Assembly (NCBI RefSeq): GCF_026626635.1
Contig: NZ_JAPNKA010000001.1
Location: 6,448,001-6,512,000, forward strand
Source: Archangium lansingense
Lineage (GTDB): Bacteria; Myxococcota; Myxococcia; Myxococcales; Myxococcaceae
Length of the DNA: 64,000 nucleotides
Reading direction: 5' to 3'
Numbering within the stretch: position 1 is the stretch's first letter; each line of letters begins with the position of its first letter. Below are positions 31,301-41,245 of this stretch, piece after piece. The position numbers were made by a program, and so were the translations under genes. Under the pieces are notes generated by a model that worked only from the letters and a program-made list of their open reading frames with translations, did not search any database and was not told the DNA's origin.

Positions 31301-33229
31301 TCAGGGAGGGCCCCAGCGCACCAGCGTGCCGCCTTGGCCCGCGGCCCACTGCTCCCGGGGACTGATGGCGTCGAGCGACAGGAGTACCTGGGCCTGCGGG
31401 AAGGGCTCGCTCCAGGCCGTGCCGTCGAAGCGGTGGAGGTACGTGCCGCCCTTGTTGGAGAGCGCGAAGACGAGGTTGTCATGGAAGGCAGCCACGTCCA
31501 GCAGATCCGGCGCCGCCGCGCCTCCGGGTGACGGCAGTTTCCGCCACGTCCCCGCCTGACGCGCGAGCACCAGGCCATCATCGCCCACCGCGTAGGCGCG
31601 CGTTCCGTCCGCCACGGACACGCCGCGCAGGTAGCCCGTGCCCACGTCCGTGGGAAGCTCCTCGCGAATCCAATTTCCCGAGGCCGCGTCGAGGCGGAAG
31701 GCGCGGGGCAGGGGATCGCCGCCCGGCTGGAAGTCCTCGGCGCCTACGGCGAGCAGCGAGTCCGGGCCGAGGCCGTGCACGCTCTGCAGGTTCGCCGCCA
31801 ACCGGGTCACCACCACCGGTGCGGAATTGCTCACCTGTCCACTCCACTCCCAGCGCAGCACGTGGCCGCTGCTGGTCACCGCGTACACCGTGGTGGTGCC
31901 GTTCCGCTCGAAGCCCACGAGGCCGGTGACAGTGCCCGGCACCTCGTTCACCACTCCCATGGTGCAGCCGGAGGTCATGGGCCGGGCGCTGGCGAGCGTG
32001 CCCTCCGCGGTGCCGAGGAAGACGCGCCCGTCGCTCGGCCTCGCCCAGGCCACCTTCCAGTCACTCGTGGTGCCGCACACGCCCGTGGAGTCCGCCACCG
32101 AGGCGCCGTTCACGTGCGCAAGCCAGCCGCCCGGGCCCGCGAGCCACGCCTTCCCCGGTGCGTACGTCGTCACCGCCCCCCACGCCGTGCTCCAGAGGGT
32201 CCGCGTCGTCCAGGTGTTCGCCGCGCAGACGTTTCCTTCGTCCACGCCACCCTTGCAGTCGTTGTCCAGCCAGTCGCACACCTCGGTGCCACCGATGAAG
32301 CGCGAGGTGTCATCGCAGTCGTCCGGAGTGGACTTCGCGCCCGCGGGCGCCGTGCACGACAGGGTCGCGACCGTGCCGACGAGCCCGTCTCCATCTCCGT
32401 CCACGTACCACGTCGCCGGGAGCTGGGTGCCCTTGCACTCCGCCGCCCCCGAGCCATCGGTCTTGCACTGCTGGGTGCCGGCGCAGCCGAGCTCCGTCGT
32501 GCACGCGGAGCCCAGCCGGAAGTCCTCGTCCTCCGCGCCGTCGCAGTCATCGTCCTTCCCATCGCAGCGCAGCTCGGGCTGGTTCGGGTGCACGCTGGCG
32601 TCGGTGTCGTCGCAGTCTCCGGCCTCCTCGGCGATGCCCGCGCGCAGCACGCAGGCCACCACCGCCCGGTTGCGGTCTCCGTACCCGTCACCGTCCGCGT
32701 CCACGTAGAAGCCGCGCTTGCCGGTCGCATCCTCCTCGTCGCCGGAGCAGTTGTTGTCCTTGCCGTCGCACGGGTCCGGGACCCCGGGGTGCACGGTGGG
32801 GTCGGTGTCATCGCAGTCCGTGCCCTTTCCGGATGCGCTCGCCGCGACGAAGCCGTCTCCGTCCAGGTCCTCCGCGCGCAGGTCCAGGTACACCACCGTG
32901 CTGCCGCTGGCGGGGACCTCGACCTGCTGCGTGCTCGTGGCCACCACCGGTCCCGAGCAGGAGACTTCGTGCGCGCTCGCGATCACCTGCAGGCGCCGGC
33001 CCCAGTCTGGCTTGCGGAACACCGCCACCGTCTTGGCGTCGCTGTTGCGGTCTTCCACCGTGAGCTGCTGCGTCTCGGTGCGGCTCGTGTCCGCTTCATC
33101 CAGTGCCGTCACAGTCAGGCACCCGGGATGGAACGTCGCGTAGAAGATTTCCACACGCACGGCCCCGGCCCCCGCCCCGCTACAGCCGCACAGCGCCAAC
33201 ATTCCTACCGCCAGCAGGAATAAACGCAT
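31301..33229 (-). CDS. MopE-like lipoprotein with beta-propeller-like C-terminus
   Basis: 642 residues from the ATG at 33229, which begins a lipoprotein signal ending LCGC (Cys16); the frame is open upstream without a signal. Residues about 110-345 hold MopE-type putative metal-binding repeats: DCDDTDPTVHPG, CDGKDNNCSG, DCDDTDASVHPN, CDGKDDDCDG, and similar, rich in Asp/Cys with DADGDGYGD calcium-loop-like pieces. The C-terminal 300 residues (AWLAGPGGWLAHVNG, AYAVGDDGLVLARQAG and others) look like blades of a beta-propeller. Such proteins are common on myxobacterial outer surfaces. Divergent from the efflux operon; shared 185-bp gap. Confidence 0.82.
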   Translation of the reverse strand: MRLFLLAVGMLALCGCSGAGAGAVRVEIFYATFHPGCLTVTALDEADTSRTETQQLTVEDRNSDAKTVAVFRKPDWGRRLQVIASAHEVSCSGPVVATSTQQVEVPASGSTVVYLDLRAEDLDGDGFVAASASGKGTDCDDTDPTVHPGVPDPCDGKDNNCSGDEEDATGKRGFYVDADGDGYGDRNRAVVACVLRAGIAEEAGDCDDTDASVHPNQPELRCDGKDDDCDGAEDEDFRLGSACTTELGCAGTQQCKTDGSGAAECKGTQLPATWYVDGDGDGLVGTVATLSCTAPAGAKSTPDDCDDTSRFIGGTEVCDWLDNDCKGGVDEGNVCAANTWTTRTLWSTAWGAVTTYAPGKAWLAGPGGWLAHVNGASVADSTGVCGTTSDWKVAWARPSDGRVFLGTAEGTLASARPMTSGCTMGVVNEVPGTVTGLVGFERNGTTTVYAVTSSGHVLRWEWSGQVSNSAPVVVTRLAANLQSVHGLGPDSLLAVGAEDFQPGGDPLPRAFRLDAASGNWIREELPTDVGTGYLRGVSVADGTRAYAVGDDGLVLARQAGTWRKLPSPGGAAAPDLLDVAAFHDNLVFALSNKGGTYLHRFDGTAWSEPFPQAQVLLSLDAISPREQWAAGQGGTLVRWGPP

Positions 33230-33414
33230 CGTTCGGGCATTCCCGGGCGCGCCGCGCCCCACTCGAAAAGTCTTCGTCCTTCTCCCCATTAGCCCGATGT
33301 GCGATGCAGCGTCCAGAGAGGTGGGTTCCGGTGGTCGTGCTCGCTCGGGTCCTTTGAATAAAAAATTGGGCCTGTCGTCCGACCGTCCCCAGGAACATCT
33401 CCCTTCGCTCGAGC
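33230..33414. promoter_or_regulatory. Divergent promoter region, MopE-like gene / efflux operon
   Basis: The 185-bp gap between two divergent starts contains a short AT-rich block, TTTGAATAAAAAATTG, at about 33353-33368, rare in this GC-rich DNA, which is the best candidate for a promoter of the efflux operon. No operator was recognised. Confidence 0.35.
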
Positions 33415-34800
33415 ATGCATTTGATCCGTTCCGCCGTTGTCGTCCCCGTGTGCGCCTGGCTCGCCCTATGTGTGCCCCAAGCGCGCGCACAGGAGCAGCA
33501 GCCCGTCCCGGGGCCTGGAGCCGAGACCCCGTCCACGCCCGGTACGCCGCCTGAGCCCGCGCAGGGGCCGCTGACGCTGGAGCGCGCGGTGTCACTCGCG
33601 GCCGAGCGCAACGAGACGGCGCTATCGGCCCAGGCCCGCTCCGAGGCCGCCGAGGCGCGTGTGGCCCGCGCCCGCGCCTTCTTCCTGCCGAGGCTCAACG
33701 TCAGCGCCACCTATACCCGCCGCCTGGCGGAGGTGGTGCGCGAGGTGGGCGGCGAGCAGGTGGTGGTCCAGGCGCGCAACGCCCTGTCCGGCAATGCCAC
33801 CGCCACCGTCCCCCTCCTGGATGCGCGCGGCTTCCCGCTCCTCAAGGCGGCGAATCGCGACCGGGAGGCGACGGCGCTGGACGCGGTGGAGGCTCGCCGG
33901 CAGGTGGGTTTTCAGGCCGCCGACGCCTTCCTGACGACGCTGGGCTTGCAGCAGGTGGCCCAGGCCGCCGAGCGCCGGCTCGCCTATGCCCGGCAGTCGC
34001 TCGAGGAGGCGAAGGCCCGGGCCAAGGCCGGCCTGGCCAGCGTCAATGACGTGACGCGCGCGGAGCTGGATGTGGCCACCGCGGAGGCGGAGCTCGCTGA
34101 CGCGGTGGGTCAAGCCGAGACGAGTCGCCTGGAGCTGGGCTACCTGCTGGTGGCCCCGGTGGAGGGCCCGCTGGCGGCGCCCGAGACGCTGCTGGGCGAG
34201 GCCTCCCGGCCCGTGGAGTCCTTCGCCGGGCTGGCCGAGAACGCCCTGGAGCGCCGCCCGGACATCCTCTCCGCGAACCTGCGGGTGGAGCAGCAGCGGG
34301 CGCTCGCTCAAGAGCCCCTGGCGCGGCTGTTGCCCACGCTGTCGGCCACCGGGCAGTACAGCCTCACCAACGAGGCGGGCCTGTCCGGCCGCAACTGGAA
34401 CGCCTTCGTCGCGGTGAACCTCGGCTGGTCGCTCTTCGACGGAGGCGAGAGCTACGCGGATCGCCGGGAGCGGCTGGCGCTGGCCCGGGCCCTGGAGTTG
34501 GACGCGGCGGCGCGGACGCGGCGGGTAGACGTGGCGGTGGAGCAGTCGCACGTGGCGCTGCGTACCTCCCAGTCCTCGCTGAACCGGAGCCAGGTGGCCT
34601 TCGAAGCCGCCCGCCAGAACGCGGAGGAGACGAGCATCCTGTATCGCCAGGGGATTGCATCGTCCCTGGCATTGAGCGATGCGCAAGTGAGGCAGTTCGA
34701 GGCCGAGGTAGCGCTGGCCCGGGCTCGGTATGCATTGGGGTCCGCCCTCCTGGGGCTGCGGGCCGCTGTTGGACTCGATCCGCTGGGGAAGGAGCCGTAA
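33415..34800 (+). CDS. TolC-family outer-membrane efflux protein
   Basis: 461 residues with a signal peptide (to about ARAQ, residue 26) and a Pro-rich linker. Two OEP repeats with long helices: LTLERAVSLAAERNETALSA, LEEAKARAKAGLASVNDV, and LYRQGIASSLALSDAQVRQ in the second. Forms the trimeric outer-membrane channel for the adaptor and RND pump encoded next. Stop codon TAA is followed at once by the GTG of the adaptor. Confidence 0.92.
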   Translation: MHLIRSAVVVPVCAWLALCVPQARAQEQQPVPGPGAETPSTPGTPPEPAQGPLTLERAVSLAAERNETALSAQARSEAAEARVARARAFFLPRLNVSATYTRRLAEVVREVGGEQVVVQARNALSGNATATVPLLDARGFPLLKAANRDREATALDAVEARRQVGFQAADAFLTTLGLQQVAQAAERRLAYARQSLEEAKARAKAGLASVNDVTRAELDVATAEAELADAVGQAETSRLELGYLLVAPVEGPLAAPETLLGEASRPVESFAGLAENALERRPDILSANLRVEQQRALAQEPLARLLPTLSATGQYSLTNEAGLSGRNWNAFVAVNLGWSLFDGGESYADRRERLALARALELDAAARTRRVDVAVEQSHVALRTSQSSLNRSQVAFEAARQNAEETSILYRQGIASSLALSDAQVRQFEAEVALARARYALGSALLGLRAAVGLDPLGKEP

Positions 34801-36000
34801 GTGAAGATCCGTGTGGTGACGATGGCACTGGGCGCCGCGCTCGCCCTGGGGACGGGGTGTGGCAAGCCAGCGGGAGGTGCTCCAGCGGCGCAGGGCGGTG
34901 GCAAGGGTGGCGGGAAGGGCGGCGGCCCCGGCCGTGGGCCGATCCAGTTCCCCGTAGAGGTGCGGCCCGTGGAGTCGCGCGACGTGGAGTATGTCGTCTC
35001 CGCGGTGGGCTCGGTGGAGGCCTTCGAGCAGGTGCAGATCACCGCGCGCGTGGCGGGCGTGGTGGAGCAGGTGCGCTTCATGGAAGGGCAGGCGGTGAAG
35101 AGGGGCGAGGTGCTCGCGGAGATCGAGCCCACGCGCTACAGCATCGCGGTGCGCGCGGCGCAGGCTTCGCTGGAGAAGGCGCAGGCCGCGAAGGCCGAGG
35201 CGGAGTCGGCGGCGGGGCGGCGCACGGCGGCCAACGAGGTGAAGCCGGGCCTGCTGCCGGCCGAGCAGATCGACACCGCCGAGGCTCGGGCGCGCACCGC
35301 GGCGGCGGATGCGAGCGCGGCACAGGCGGCGCTGGATCAGGCCGAGCTGAACCTGCGGGATGCGTACGTGAAGGCGCCGATGGAAGGCGTGTTGCAGACG
35401 CGCACGGTGCAGACGGGGCAGTACGTGCAGCCGGGTACGGTGCTGGCCACGCTGCTGCGGCGGGATCCGCTGCTCCTGCGCTTCGCCGTGGCCGAGTCGG
35501 ACGTGGCGCGGCTGAAGCCGGGCATGCCGGCGCGCTTCACGGTGCGCACGGACTCGCGCACGTACACGGGGAAGATCAGCTACGTGGCGGACGCGGCGGA
35601 TTCAGCCAGCCGCATGGTGAAGGTGACGGCGGAGGTGCGTGGCGAGGAGGCCAAGGCGTTGCGGCCGGGGGCCTTCGCCACGGTGACGGTGCCGGTGGAG
35701 ACGGCGAAGGGGGCTCCGGTCATCCCCCAGACGGCGGTGCGTCCCAGCGAGCGCGGCTTCCTGGCCTTCGTGGTGCAGGACGGCAAGGCGCGTGAGCGGG
35801 TGGTGGAGCTGGGGCTGCGCACGGCGGACGGGCTCGTGGAGGTGCGTGAGGGCCTGAAGCCAGGCGAGGACCTCGTGGTGCGCGGTGGCGAGGCGCTCAA
35901 GGACGGCGCCGGAGTGCGCGTCGCCGAGGGCCCCAAGCCCGCCGTCACCGGTGAGCCTCGCCAGGAAGTGGAAGGGAGCACGGGAGGCGCGGCCCGATGA
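34801..36000 (+). CDS. RND efflux membrane-fusion lipoprotein
   Basis: 399 residues from a GTG directly after the TolC stop. Lipoprotein signal with LGTGC (Cys20), a Gly/Lys-rich linker, then the barrel-sandwich half VQITARVAGVVEQVRFMEGQ, a short coiled-coil hairpin, YVKAPMEGVLQTRTVQTGQ, a beta-barrel (LRFAVAESDVARLKPGMPA) and a membrane-proximal domain. Links inner-membrane RND pump to TolC. ATGA overlap with the pump gene. Confidence 0.92.
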   Translation: MKIRVVTMALGAALALGTGCGKPAGGAPAAQGGGKGGGKGGGPGRGPIQFPVEVRPVESRDVEYVVSAVGSVEAFEQVQITARVAGVVEQVRFMEGQAVKRGEVLAEIEPTRYSIAVRAAQASLEKAQAAKAEAESAAGRRTAANEVKPGLLPAEQIDTAEARARTAAADASAAQAALDQAELNLRDAYVKAPMEGVLQTRTVQTGQYVQPGTVLATLLRRDPLLLRFAVAESDVARLKPGMPARFTVRTDSRTYTGKISYVADAADSASRMVKVTAEVRGEEAKALRPGAFATVTVPVETAKGAPVIPQTAVRPSERGFLAFVVQDGKARERVVELGLRTADGLVEVREGLKPGEDLVVRGGEALKDGAGVRVAEGPKPAVTGEPRQEVEGSTGGAAR

Positions 36001-39000
36001 GCATCACGGACGTCTGCATCAAGAAGCCCGTCTTCGCCTGGATGCTGATGGCGGCGACCATCGTCTTCGGACTGGTGGCGGCGCAGGACATCGGCATCAG
36101 CCAGTTCCCGGACGTGGACTACCCCGTCATCAGCGTCAACGTGTCGTGGGAGGGGGCCTCGCCGGAGGCGGTGGAGACGGACATCATCGAGCCGCTCGAG
36201 GAAGCGGTGATGCAGGTGGAGGGCGTCAAGGCCCTCACCTCCAAGGCGAGCCAGGGTGGTGGCAACATCACCGTGGAGCTCGACCTGTCCATCGACGTGG
36301 ACAAGGCGCTGCAGGACGTGACGTCCAAGGTGAGCCAGGCGCAGAACCGCCTGCCGCGGGACGTGGATCCGCCGGTCATCTCCAAGAGCAATCCCGAGGA
36401 CAACCCGATCGTCCAGGTGGGCGTGTCCGGCCCCTTCTCGCGGCAGTTCATCTCCGACTTCGCCCGCTACCGGTTGAAGGAGTCGCTGCAAACGGTGCCG
36501 GGCGTGGGCGAGGTGTCGCTGGGTGGCTCGTTGGATCGCAACGTGCGCATCTGGGTGGACGCGCAGAAGCTGGATGCGCGCGGACTCACCGTCTCCGATG
36601 TCGTCACTGCGCTGCAGCGTGAGCACGTGGAGCTGCCCGCGGGCCGCATCGAGACGGCGGGTCGTGAGGTCAACGTCCGCGTCATGGGCGAGGCGTTGGA
36701 CCTGGAGACGCTGCGCCACCTGGTGATTCGCGAGGGCAACGGCTCGCCCATCTACCTGTCCGACGTGGCGTTGGTGGAGGACGGCTTCGAGGACGAGCGC
36801 CGCATCGCCCGAGTGGACGGCCAGCCCGCGCAGGGACTCGGCATCCGCAAGCAGCGCGGCGCCAACGCGGTGGCGGTGGCCCAGGGCGTGCGCGCCAAGC
36901 TGGCCGAGGTACAGAAGGACGCGCCTCCGGGTCTGGAGGTGGGGATCAACTTCGACTCCACCCAGTTCATCGAGGAGAGCGTCCACGAGATTGAGTTCGA
37001 GCTGTTGCTGGCCTGTCTCCTGACGGCCTTGGTGTGCTGGGCGTTCCTCGGCTCGCTCTCCAGCACGATGAACGTGATCCTCGCCATCCCCATGTCACTG
37101 CTGGGCACGGTGGCGGTCATCTACTTCCTGGGCTTCACCCTCAACACCTTCACGCTGCTGGGCCTGTCACTGGCGGTGGGCATCGTGGTGGATGACGCCA
37201 TCATGGTGATGGAGAACATCTTCCGGCACGCGGAGGAGGGGAAGAGTCGGGTGGCGGCGGCGAGCGAGGGTACGCGGGAGATCACCTTCGCGGCGCTGGC
37301 GGCCACGCTGGCGGTGGTGGCCATCTTCATCCCCGTCATCTTCATGAAGGGGGTCATCGGCAAGTTCTTCCTCCAGTTCGGCGTGACGCTGTGCGTGGCG
37401 GTGATGCTGTCCTACGTGGAGGCCATCACCCTGGCGCCGGCGCGGTGCGCGCAGCTGCTGAAGACGGGCCGCGAGGGCCGCAGCAAGGTGGGACTGGCCG
37501 TGGACAAGGCCTTCACCTGGCTCGAGCACCACTACGGCAGGGTGCTGGCCCAGGGGTTGAAGCGGCCCTGGTGGGTGCTGGGCGGCGCGGTGGCGCTGCT
37601 GGCGCTGTCCGGCTTCGCCTTCAAGAGCCTGTCGAGCGAGTTCGTCCCCTCGCAGGATCAGGGCCGCGTCATGGTGCGCATGCAGACGGCGGTGGGCAGC
37701 ACGGTGGATGAGACGAACCGGCTGTTCCTGCGGGCCGAGGAGTTCCTGCGCAACCGGCCCGAGGTGTCGCGCCTGTTCGCGGTGGTGGGCGGCGGTGGCG
37801 CCGGGGTGAACGGCGGCATGCTGTTCGTCACCCTGGTGCCCCCGGACCAGCGCATGCCCATGTCCGAGTTCAACCAGGTGCTGCGCAAGGAGTTCAACTC
37901 GTACCCGGGCCTGCGCGCGGTGGTGATGGACCTGTCGCAGAGCGGCTTCACCGGCTCGCGCGGCTTCCCGGTGGAGTTCAGCGTGCGTGGCTCGGACTGG
38001 GAGCGGCTCATCGAGTCCAGCACGGACATGCGCGAGACGCTCCAGGCGAGCGGCAAGGTGGTGGACGTAGACACGGACTACCAGGTGGGCATGCCGGAGC
38101 TGCGGATTACGCCGGACCGGGCGCGCGCCGCGGACCTGGGCGTGTCCATGCAGGACGTGGGTTCCACCCTCAACTCCCTGGTGGGCGGGGTGCGCGTGGG
38201 CAAGTACAGCACCGGTGGGCGCCGCATCGACGTGCGGCTGCGCCTCTTGAAGGATCAGCGCTCGCGGCCGGAGGACCTGTCGATGTTGAAGGTGCGTACC
38301 AGCTCCGGCGAGCTGGTGCCGCTCTCCTCTCTGGTAACGCAGGAGGAGCGTCCGGCCCTTCAGGCCATCACCCGCAAGGATCGTGAGCGCGCCATCAGCA
38401 TCTTCGCGAACGTGGCCCCTGGCTCGACCCAGCAGGAGGCGATGGAGACGGTGCAGCGGCTGGCTCGGGAGCTGCCCGGAGGCACCCGCGTGGTGTTCGG
38501 CGGCTCGAGCGTGGCCTTCAAGGAGTCCATGGACAGCCTCCTCTTCGCCCTCTTCCTGGGCATCGGGGTGGCCTACATGGTGCTGGCCTCGCAGTTCAAC
38601 TCGTTCCTCCACCCCGTCACGGTGCTCACCATCCTCCCGCTGTCGGTGGCTGGAGCGGCCTTCGCCATGTGGGGCACGAACACGACGCTCAACATCTTCA
38701 GCATGATCGGCCTGCTGCTGCTGATGGGCATCGTGAAGAAGAACTCCATCATCCTGGTGGACTACGCACTGCAGCAGCGCGAGCTGGGCGCGAACGCGGT
38801 GGAGGCCATGCAGCGGGCGGGGCCTGTGCGCCTGCGGCCCATCCTCATGACGTCGCTGGCGACGATGATGGCGGCAGTGCCCGCGGTGCTGGCGCTCGGG
38901 GCGGGCAGCGAGACGCGCGCTCCCATGTCCGTGGCCGTGCTGGGAGGACTCTCCGTCTCCACCGTGCTCAGCTTGCTGGTGGTGCCCGCCTTCTACGTGG

Positions 39001-39137
39001 TGGCGGACCGGATGAAGGCGCGGCTGGCACGGATTCGCGGTGGCTCCGGGGGCTCCGATACTCACGACTCGGGTGCTGGAGGCGAGGCTTCGGCCATCGC
39101 CGAGCCCGAGGAGAAGCCCCGGCTCGCAGGGAGCTGA
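35997..39137 (+). CDS. RND multidrug efflux transporter (AcrB/MdtB-type)
   Basis: 1046 residues, the usual length. Twelve membrane helices in the typical 1+5+1+5 layout, two large periplasmic loops (about 35-335 and 560-870). The proton-relay motif in helix 4 is GIVVDDAIMVMENIFRH, with the paired Asp near 399-400; helix 10 contains the matching MGIVKKNSIILVDYA. The N-terminal start ITDVCIKKPVFAWMLMA is typical of the HAE1 group. Exports hydrophobic compounds using proton-motive force. The C-terminal tail has a Gly/Ser/Glu linker. Confidence 0.93.
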   Translation: MSITDVCIKKPVFAWMLMAATIVFGLVAAQDIGISQFPDVDYPVISVNVSWEGASPEAVETDIIEPLEEAVMQVEGVKALTSKASQGGGNITVELDLSIDVDKALQDVTSKVSQAQNRLPRDVDPPVISKSNPEDNPIVQVGVSGPFSRQFISDFARYRLKESLQTVPGVGEVSLGGSLDRNVRIWVDAQKLDARGLTVSDVVTALQREHVELPAGRIETAGREVNVRVMGEALDLETLRHLVIREGNGSPIYLSDVALVEDGFEDERRIARVDGQPAQGLGIRKQRGANAVAVAQGVRAKLAEVQKDAPPGLEVGINFDSTQFIEESVHEIEFELLLACLLTALVCWAFLGSLSSTMNVILAIPMSLLGTVAVIYFLGFTLNTFTLLGLSLAVGIVVDDAIMVMENIFRHAEEGKSRVAAASEGTREITFAALAATLAVVAIFIPVIFMKGVIGKFFLQFGVTLCVAVMLSYVEAITLAPARCAQLLKTGREGRSKVGLAVDKAFTWLEHHYGRVLAQGLKRPWWVLGGAVALLALSGFAFKSLSSEFVPSQDQGRVMVRMQTAVGSTVDETNRLFLRAEEFLRNRPEVSRLFAVVGGGGAGVNGGMLFVTLVPPDQRMPMSEFNQVLRKEFNSYPGLRAVVMDLSQSGFTGSRGFPVEFSVRGSDWERLIESSTDMRETLQASGKVVDVDTDYQVGMPELRITPDRARAADLGVSMQDVGSTLNSLVGGVRVGKYSTGGRRIDVRLRLLKDQRSRPEDLSMLKVRTSSGELVPLSSLVTQEERPALQAITRKDRERAISIFANVAPGSTQQEAMETVQRLARELPGGTRVVFGGSSVAFKESMDSLLFALFLGIGVAYMVLASQFNSFLHPVTVLTILPLSVAGAAFAMWGTNTTLNIFSMIGLLLLMGIVKKNSIILVDYALQQRELGANAVEAMQRAGPVRLRPILMTSLATMMAAVPAVLALGAGSETRAPMSVAVLGGLSVSTVLSLLVVPAFYVVADRMKARLARIRGGSGGSDTHDSGAGGEASAIAEPEEKPRLAGS

Positions 39138-39158
39138 GCACATTCCGCTCGTAGAGAC

Positions 39159-39196
39159 GAAGAGGCCCCCGGGAGGTGTGCTCCCAGGGGCTTCTT
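39159..39196 (+). terminator. Bidirectional hairpin terminator between convergent genes
   Basis: GAAGAGGCCCCCGGGAG pairs with CTCCCAGGGGCTTCTT (16-bp stem with one wobble and one mismatch, loop GTGTG) between the RND gene and the convergent M4 protease gene. The stem ends run AAGA...TCTT, serving both directions. Confidence 0.75.
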
Positions 39197-39226
39197 GCGT
39201 TCACGTCGGAGCCGGTGGGGTAGGGG

Positions 39227-41122
39227 TCAGTACTGGCCCTTGAGCGAGACGCCCGAGTACGCGCTGTAGCCACGCAGCATCACGTGGTAGCGGCCAGCGC
39301 TGGTCTGCGCGGCCATGTTGCACGTCTCGTTGTTGCCGCTGAGGTAGGGGCGGCAGCCATACGAGGAGGTGGTCGGCTGCGAGCCGAACTTCACGTACAT
39401 GTCCGCGTCTCCCGTGCCGCTGCTCATGGTGAAGGCCACGGGCAGGTTGGCCGGGACATCCAGGTAGTAATAGGTCTGCGAGCTCGCGGCGCCCGAGAGG
39501 TTGGTCTTCGCCACACCATTGGTGAGCGCCGTGGCGGGAGCGGGCGGAACCGTGCCACCCACGCCCACGGCCTCCCAGGCCTTGCTCACCGCGGAGGCTT
39601 CCGCTGAGCCCGAGCCGTAGAGCGTCGCGGCAGCCTGCTCGGTGTACGTCTTGGCCTGGGCGAAGTTGGTGCTGGCCGTCATCAGGTCGCGGTTGGCTCG
39701 GTAGATGATGGCACCGGCCTTCTGGATGCCGATGGCGGGCACGAAGGTGGTCGTCTTGCCGCGCGGATGCGTGCCGCCCTGGCTGAGTAGATAGAAGGCC
39801 AGGTTGGCGATGCCCGAGTTGAAGTGCACTCCAGCGTTGTCAGAGGTGCCCGTGTAGCGCTCGGGGTAGTAGTCGTAGGACGAGCCGTCCACGGTCGGGC
39901 TGTACATATAGCGGAGCGCGTCACCCGGGATGTTCGGCGTCCACACGTCTTCGGCGATCTGCCACACGGCCTGGTCCGCCACCCAGCCTTGGGTCCAGGC
40001 CTGGCAGTAGGCGGCGAAGATGTCGCTGATGCCCTCGTTGAGAGCGCCGGACTCACCCGAGTAGGTGAGGTTGGAGTCGTAGCTGGTCACTGCGTGGGTC
40101 AGCTCGTGCACCGTCACATCGAGGGACCTGGCCAGCGGCGCGGAATCCACGCCGTTGCCGTCGCCGTACACCATCTGGCTGCCGTTCCAGAAGGCGCTCA
40201 CGTAGTTGTTGCTGTAGTGGACCGTGGCCTTCAGTTGGGCCCCGGCGTTGTTGTACGAGTCACGGCTGAAGTTCTGGTAGTAGCAGTTGTAGGTGAGGCC
40301 GAGGTTGTCGTAGGCGCTGTCCACAACGGGGTCGCCCGTGGGAGGATCTCCCTCGCGGCGGACGCTGGTCCCGGGAATGCTGGTGCCATTCCCCCCTGAG
40401 TAGACGATGCGGTAGAGCGCGGAGTGGATATCCGAGGTGCGCTCCGCGACGGAACCATCCAGGGCGTTGACGAAGACATGATCACGGATGGGCAGCTCCG
40501 AGCCCTCACCCGTCACGACGACCTCGAAGGCCAGCTTCAGCCGACCGTCCGTGTCGGAGCGCACATAGACGAGGCGCGGGCTCTCCTCCGTGGAGGCACC
40601 GCCTGGGGTGGCCGCGAGTGCCGCGAAGCGGGCGGCCTCTGGGGAGATCCGGGGGCGGAAGGGGAGGGCCTCACCATCGCGGGCCGAGCCGTTGGCGGCA
40701 TAGACGGTGCCGTTCTCATCCACGTGGACGACGAGCTCATGACCGACGACGGGAAGCCCGTTCTTGGTCTGGTCGTAGCGGATGTGCGTATGGCCCTGCT
40801 CATCCCGGGTGAGCCGGCGGACGACGAGATCCGAGGCCTGGAGGCGGAAGGCGGGGGCGATGTTGGCGAGGGCGGCGTTGACCTGGGCGTGGGCCTGGGC
40901 GGCCGAGAAGCCCCGGAGGGAGCTTTCCGACGAGCCGAGTCGGCCGCGAATCATGTAGGGGACGCCATCCACGTGAGCACCGAGCACCTGAGCGGCGGGC
41001 AGTGCGGCGAGGGCCGCCTGGACGTCCTCGGTGGAGGTGAGGTCAGCGGACGGTTCCAGAGATTCAGTGTCACAGGCGGTGAGCGCGAGCGAGAGGCAAG
41101 CTGCGAGCATCCGGGTACGCAT
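39227..41122 (-). CDS. M4-family (thermolysin-like) secreted metalloprotease
   Basis: 631 residues. Lipoprotein-type signal LALTAC (Cys17) followed by an FTP/PepSY propeptide (about 40-200). The M4 catalytic domain (about 235-525) has HELTH at 339-343 with the third zinc ligand Glu363 in NEGISD, and the downstream DNAGVHFNSGIANLAFYLL (contains the catalytic His region GVHFNSG). A C-terminal pre-peptidase PPC beta-sandwich (about 535-631, ending VMLRGYSAYSGVSLKG) completes it. Likely a secreted predation/nutrition protease. The ribosome-binding site lies in a predicted hairpin. Confidence 0.93.
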   Translation of the reverse strand: MRTRMLAACLSLALTACDTESLEPSADLTSTEDVQAALAALPAAQVLGAHVDGVPYMIRGRLGSSESSLRGFSAAQAHAQVNAALANIAPAFRLQASDLVVRRLTRDEQGHTHIRYDQTKNGLPVVGHELVVHVDENGTVYAANGSARDGEALPFRPRISPEAARFAALAATPGGASTEESPRLVYVRSDTDGRLKLAFEVVVTGEGSELPIRDHVFVNALDGSVAERTSDIHSALYRIVYSGGNGTSIPGTSVRREGDPPTGDPVVDSAYDNLGLTYNCYYQNFSRDSYNNAGAQLKATVHYSNNYVSAFWNGSQMVYGDGNGVDSAPLARSLDVTVHELTHAVTSYDSNLTYSGESGALNEGISDIFAAYCQAWTQGWVADQAVWQIAEDVWTPNIPGDALRYMYSPTVDGSSYDYYPERYTGTSDNAGVHFNSGIANLAFYLLSQGGTHPRGKTTTFVPAIGIQKAGAIIYRANRDLMTASTNFAQAKTYTEQAAATLYGSGSAEASAVSKAWEAVGVGGTVPPAPATALTNGVAKTNLSGAASSQTYYYLDVPANLPVAFTMSSGTGDADMYVKFGSQPTTSSYGCRPYLSGNNETCNMAAQTSAGRYHVMLRGYSAYSGVSLKGQY

Positions 41123-41129
41123 TCAGTAC

Positions 41130-41170
41130 TTCCCCCTGAGGAGGCGGCAGGGTGCCGCCGAGTGGGGGAG
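41130..41170 (-). promoter_or_regulatory. Leader hairpin covering the protease ribosome-binding site
   Basis: GGCGGCA-GGG-TGCCGCC (41143-41159) is a perfect inner stem; TTCCCCC (41130-41136) and GGGGGAG (41164-41170) form an outer stem. On the mRNA (minus strand) the SD-like GGGGGAAG just before the ATG is the 3-prime arm of the outer stem, so translation may be controlled by its opening. Confidence 0.5.
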
Positions 41171-41245
41171 AATGAAGGCCCGCCAGGACGGGATTCAAGG
41201 GAAAGTCTGTAGATGTTGACTGGGGGACATTTCGGGATGAATTTC

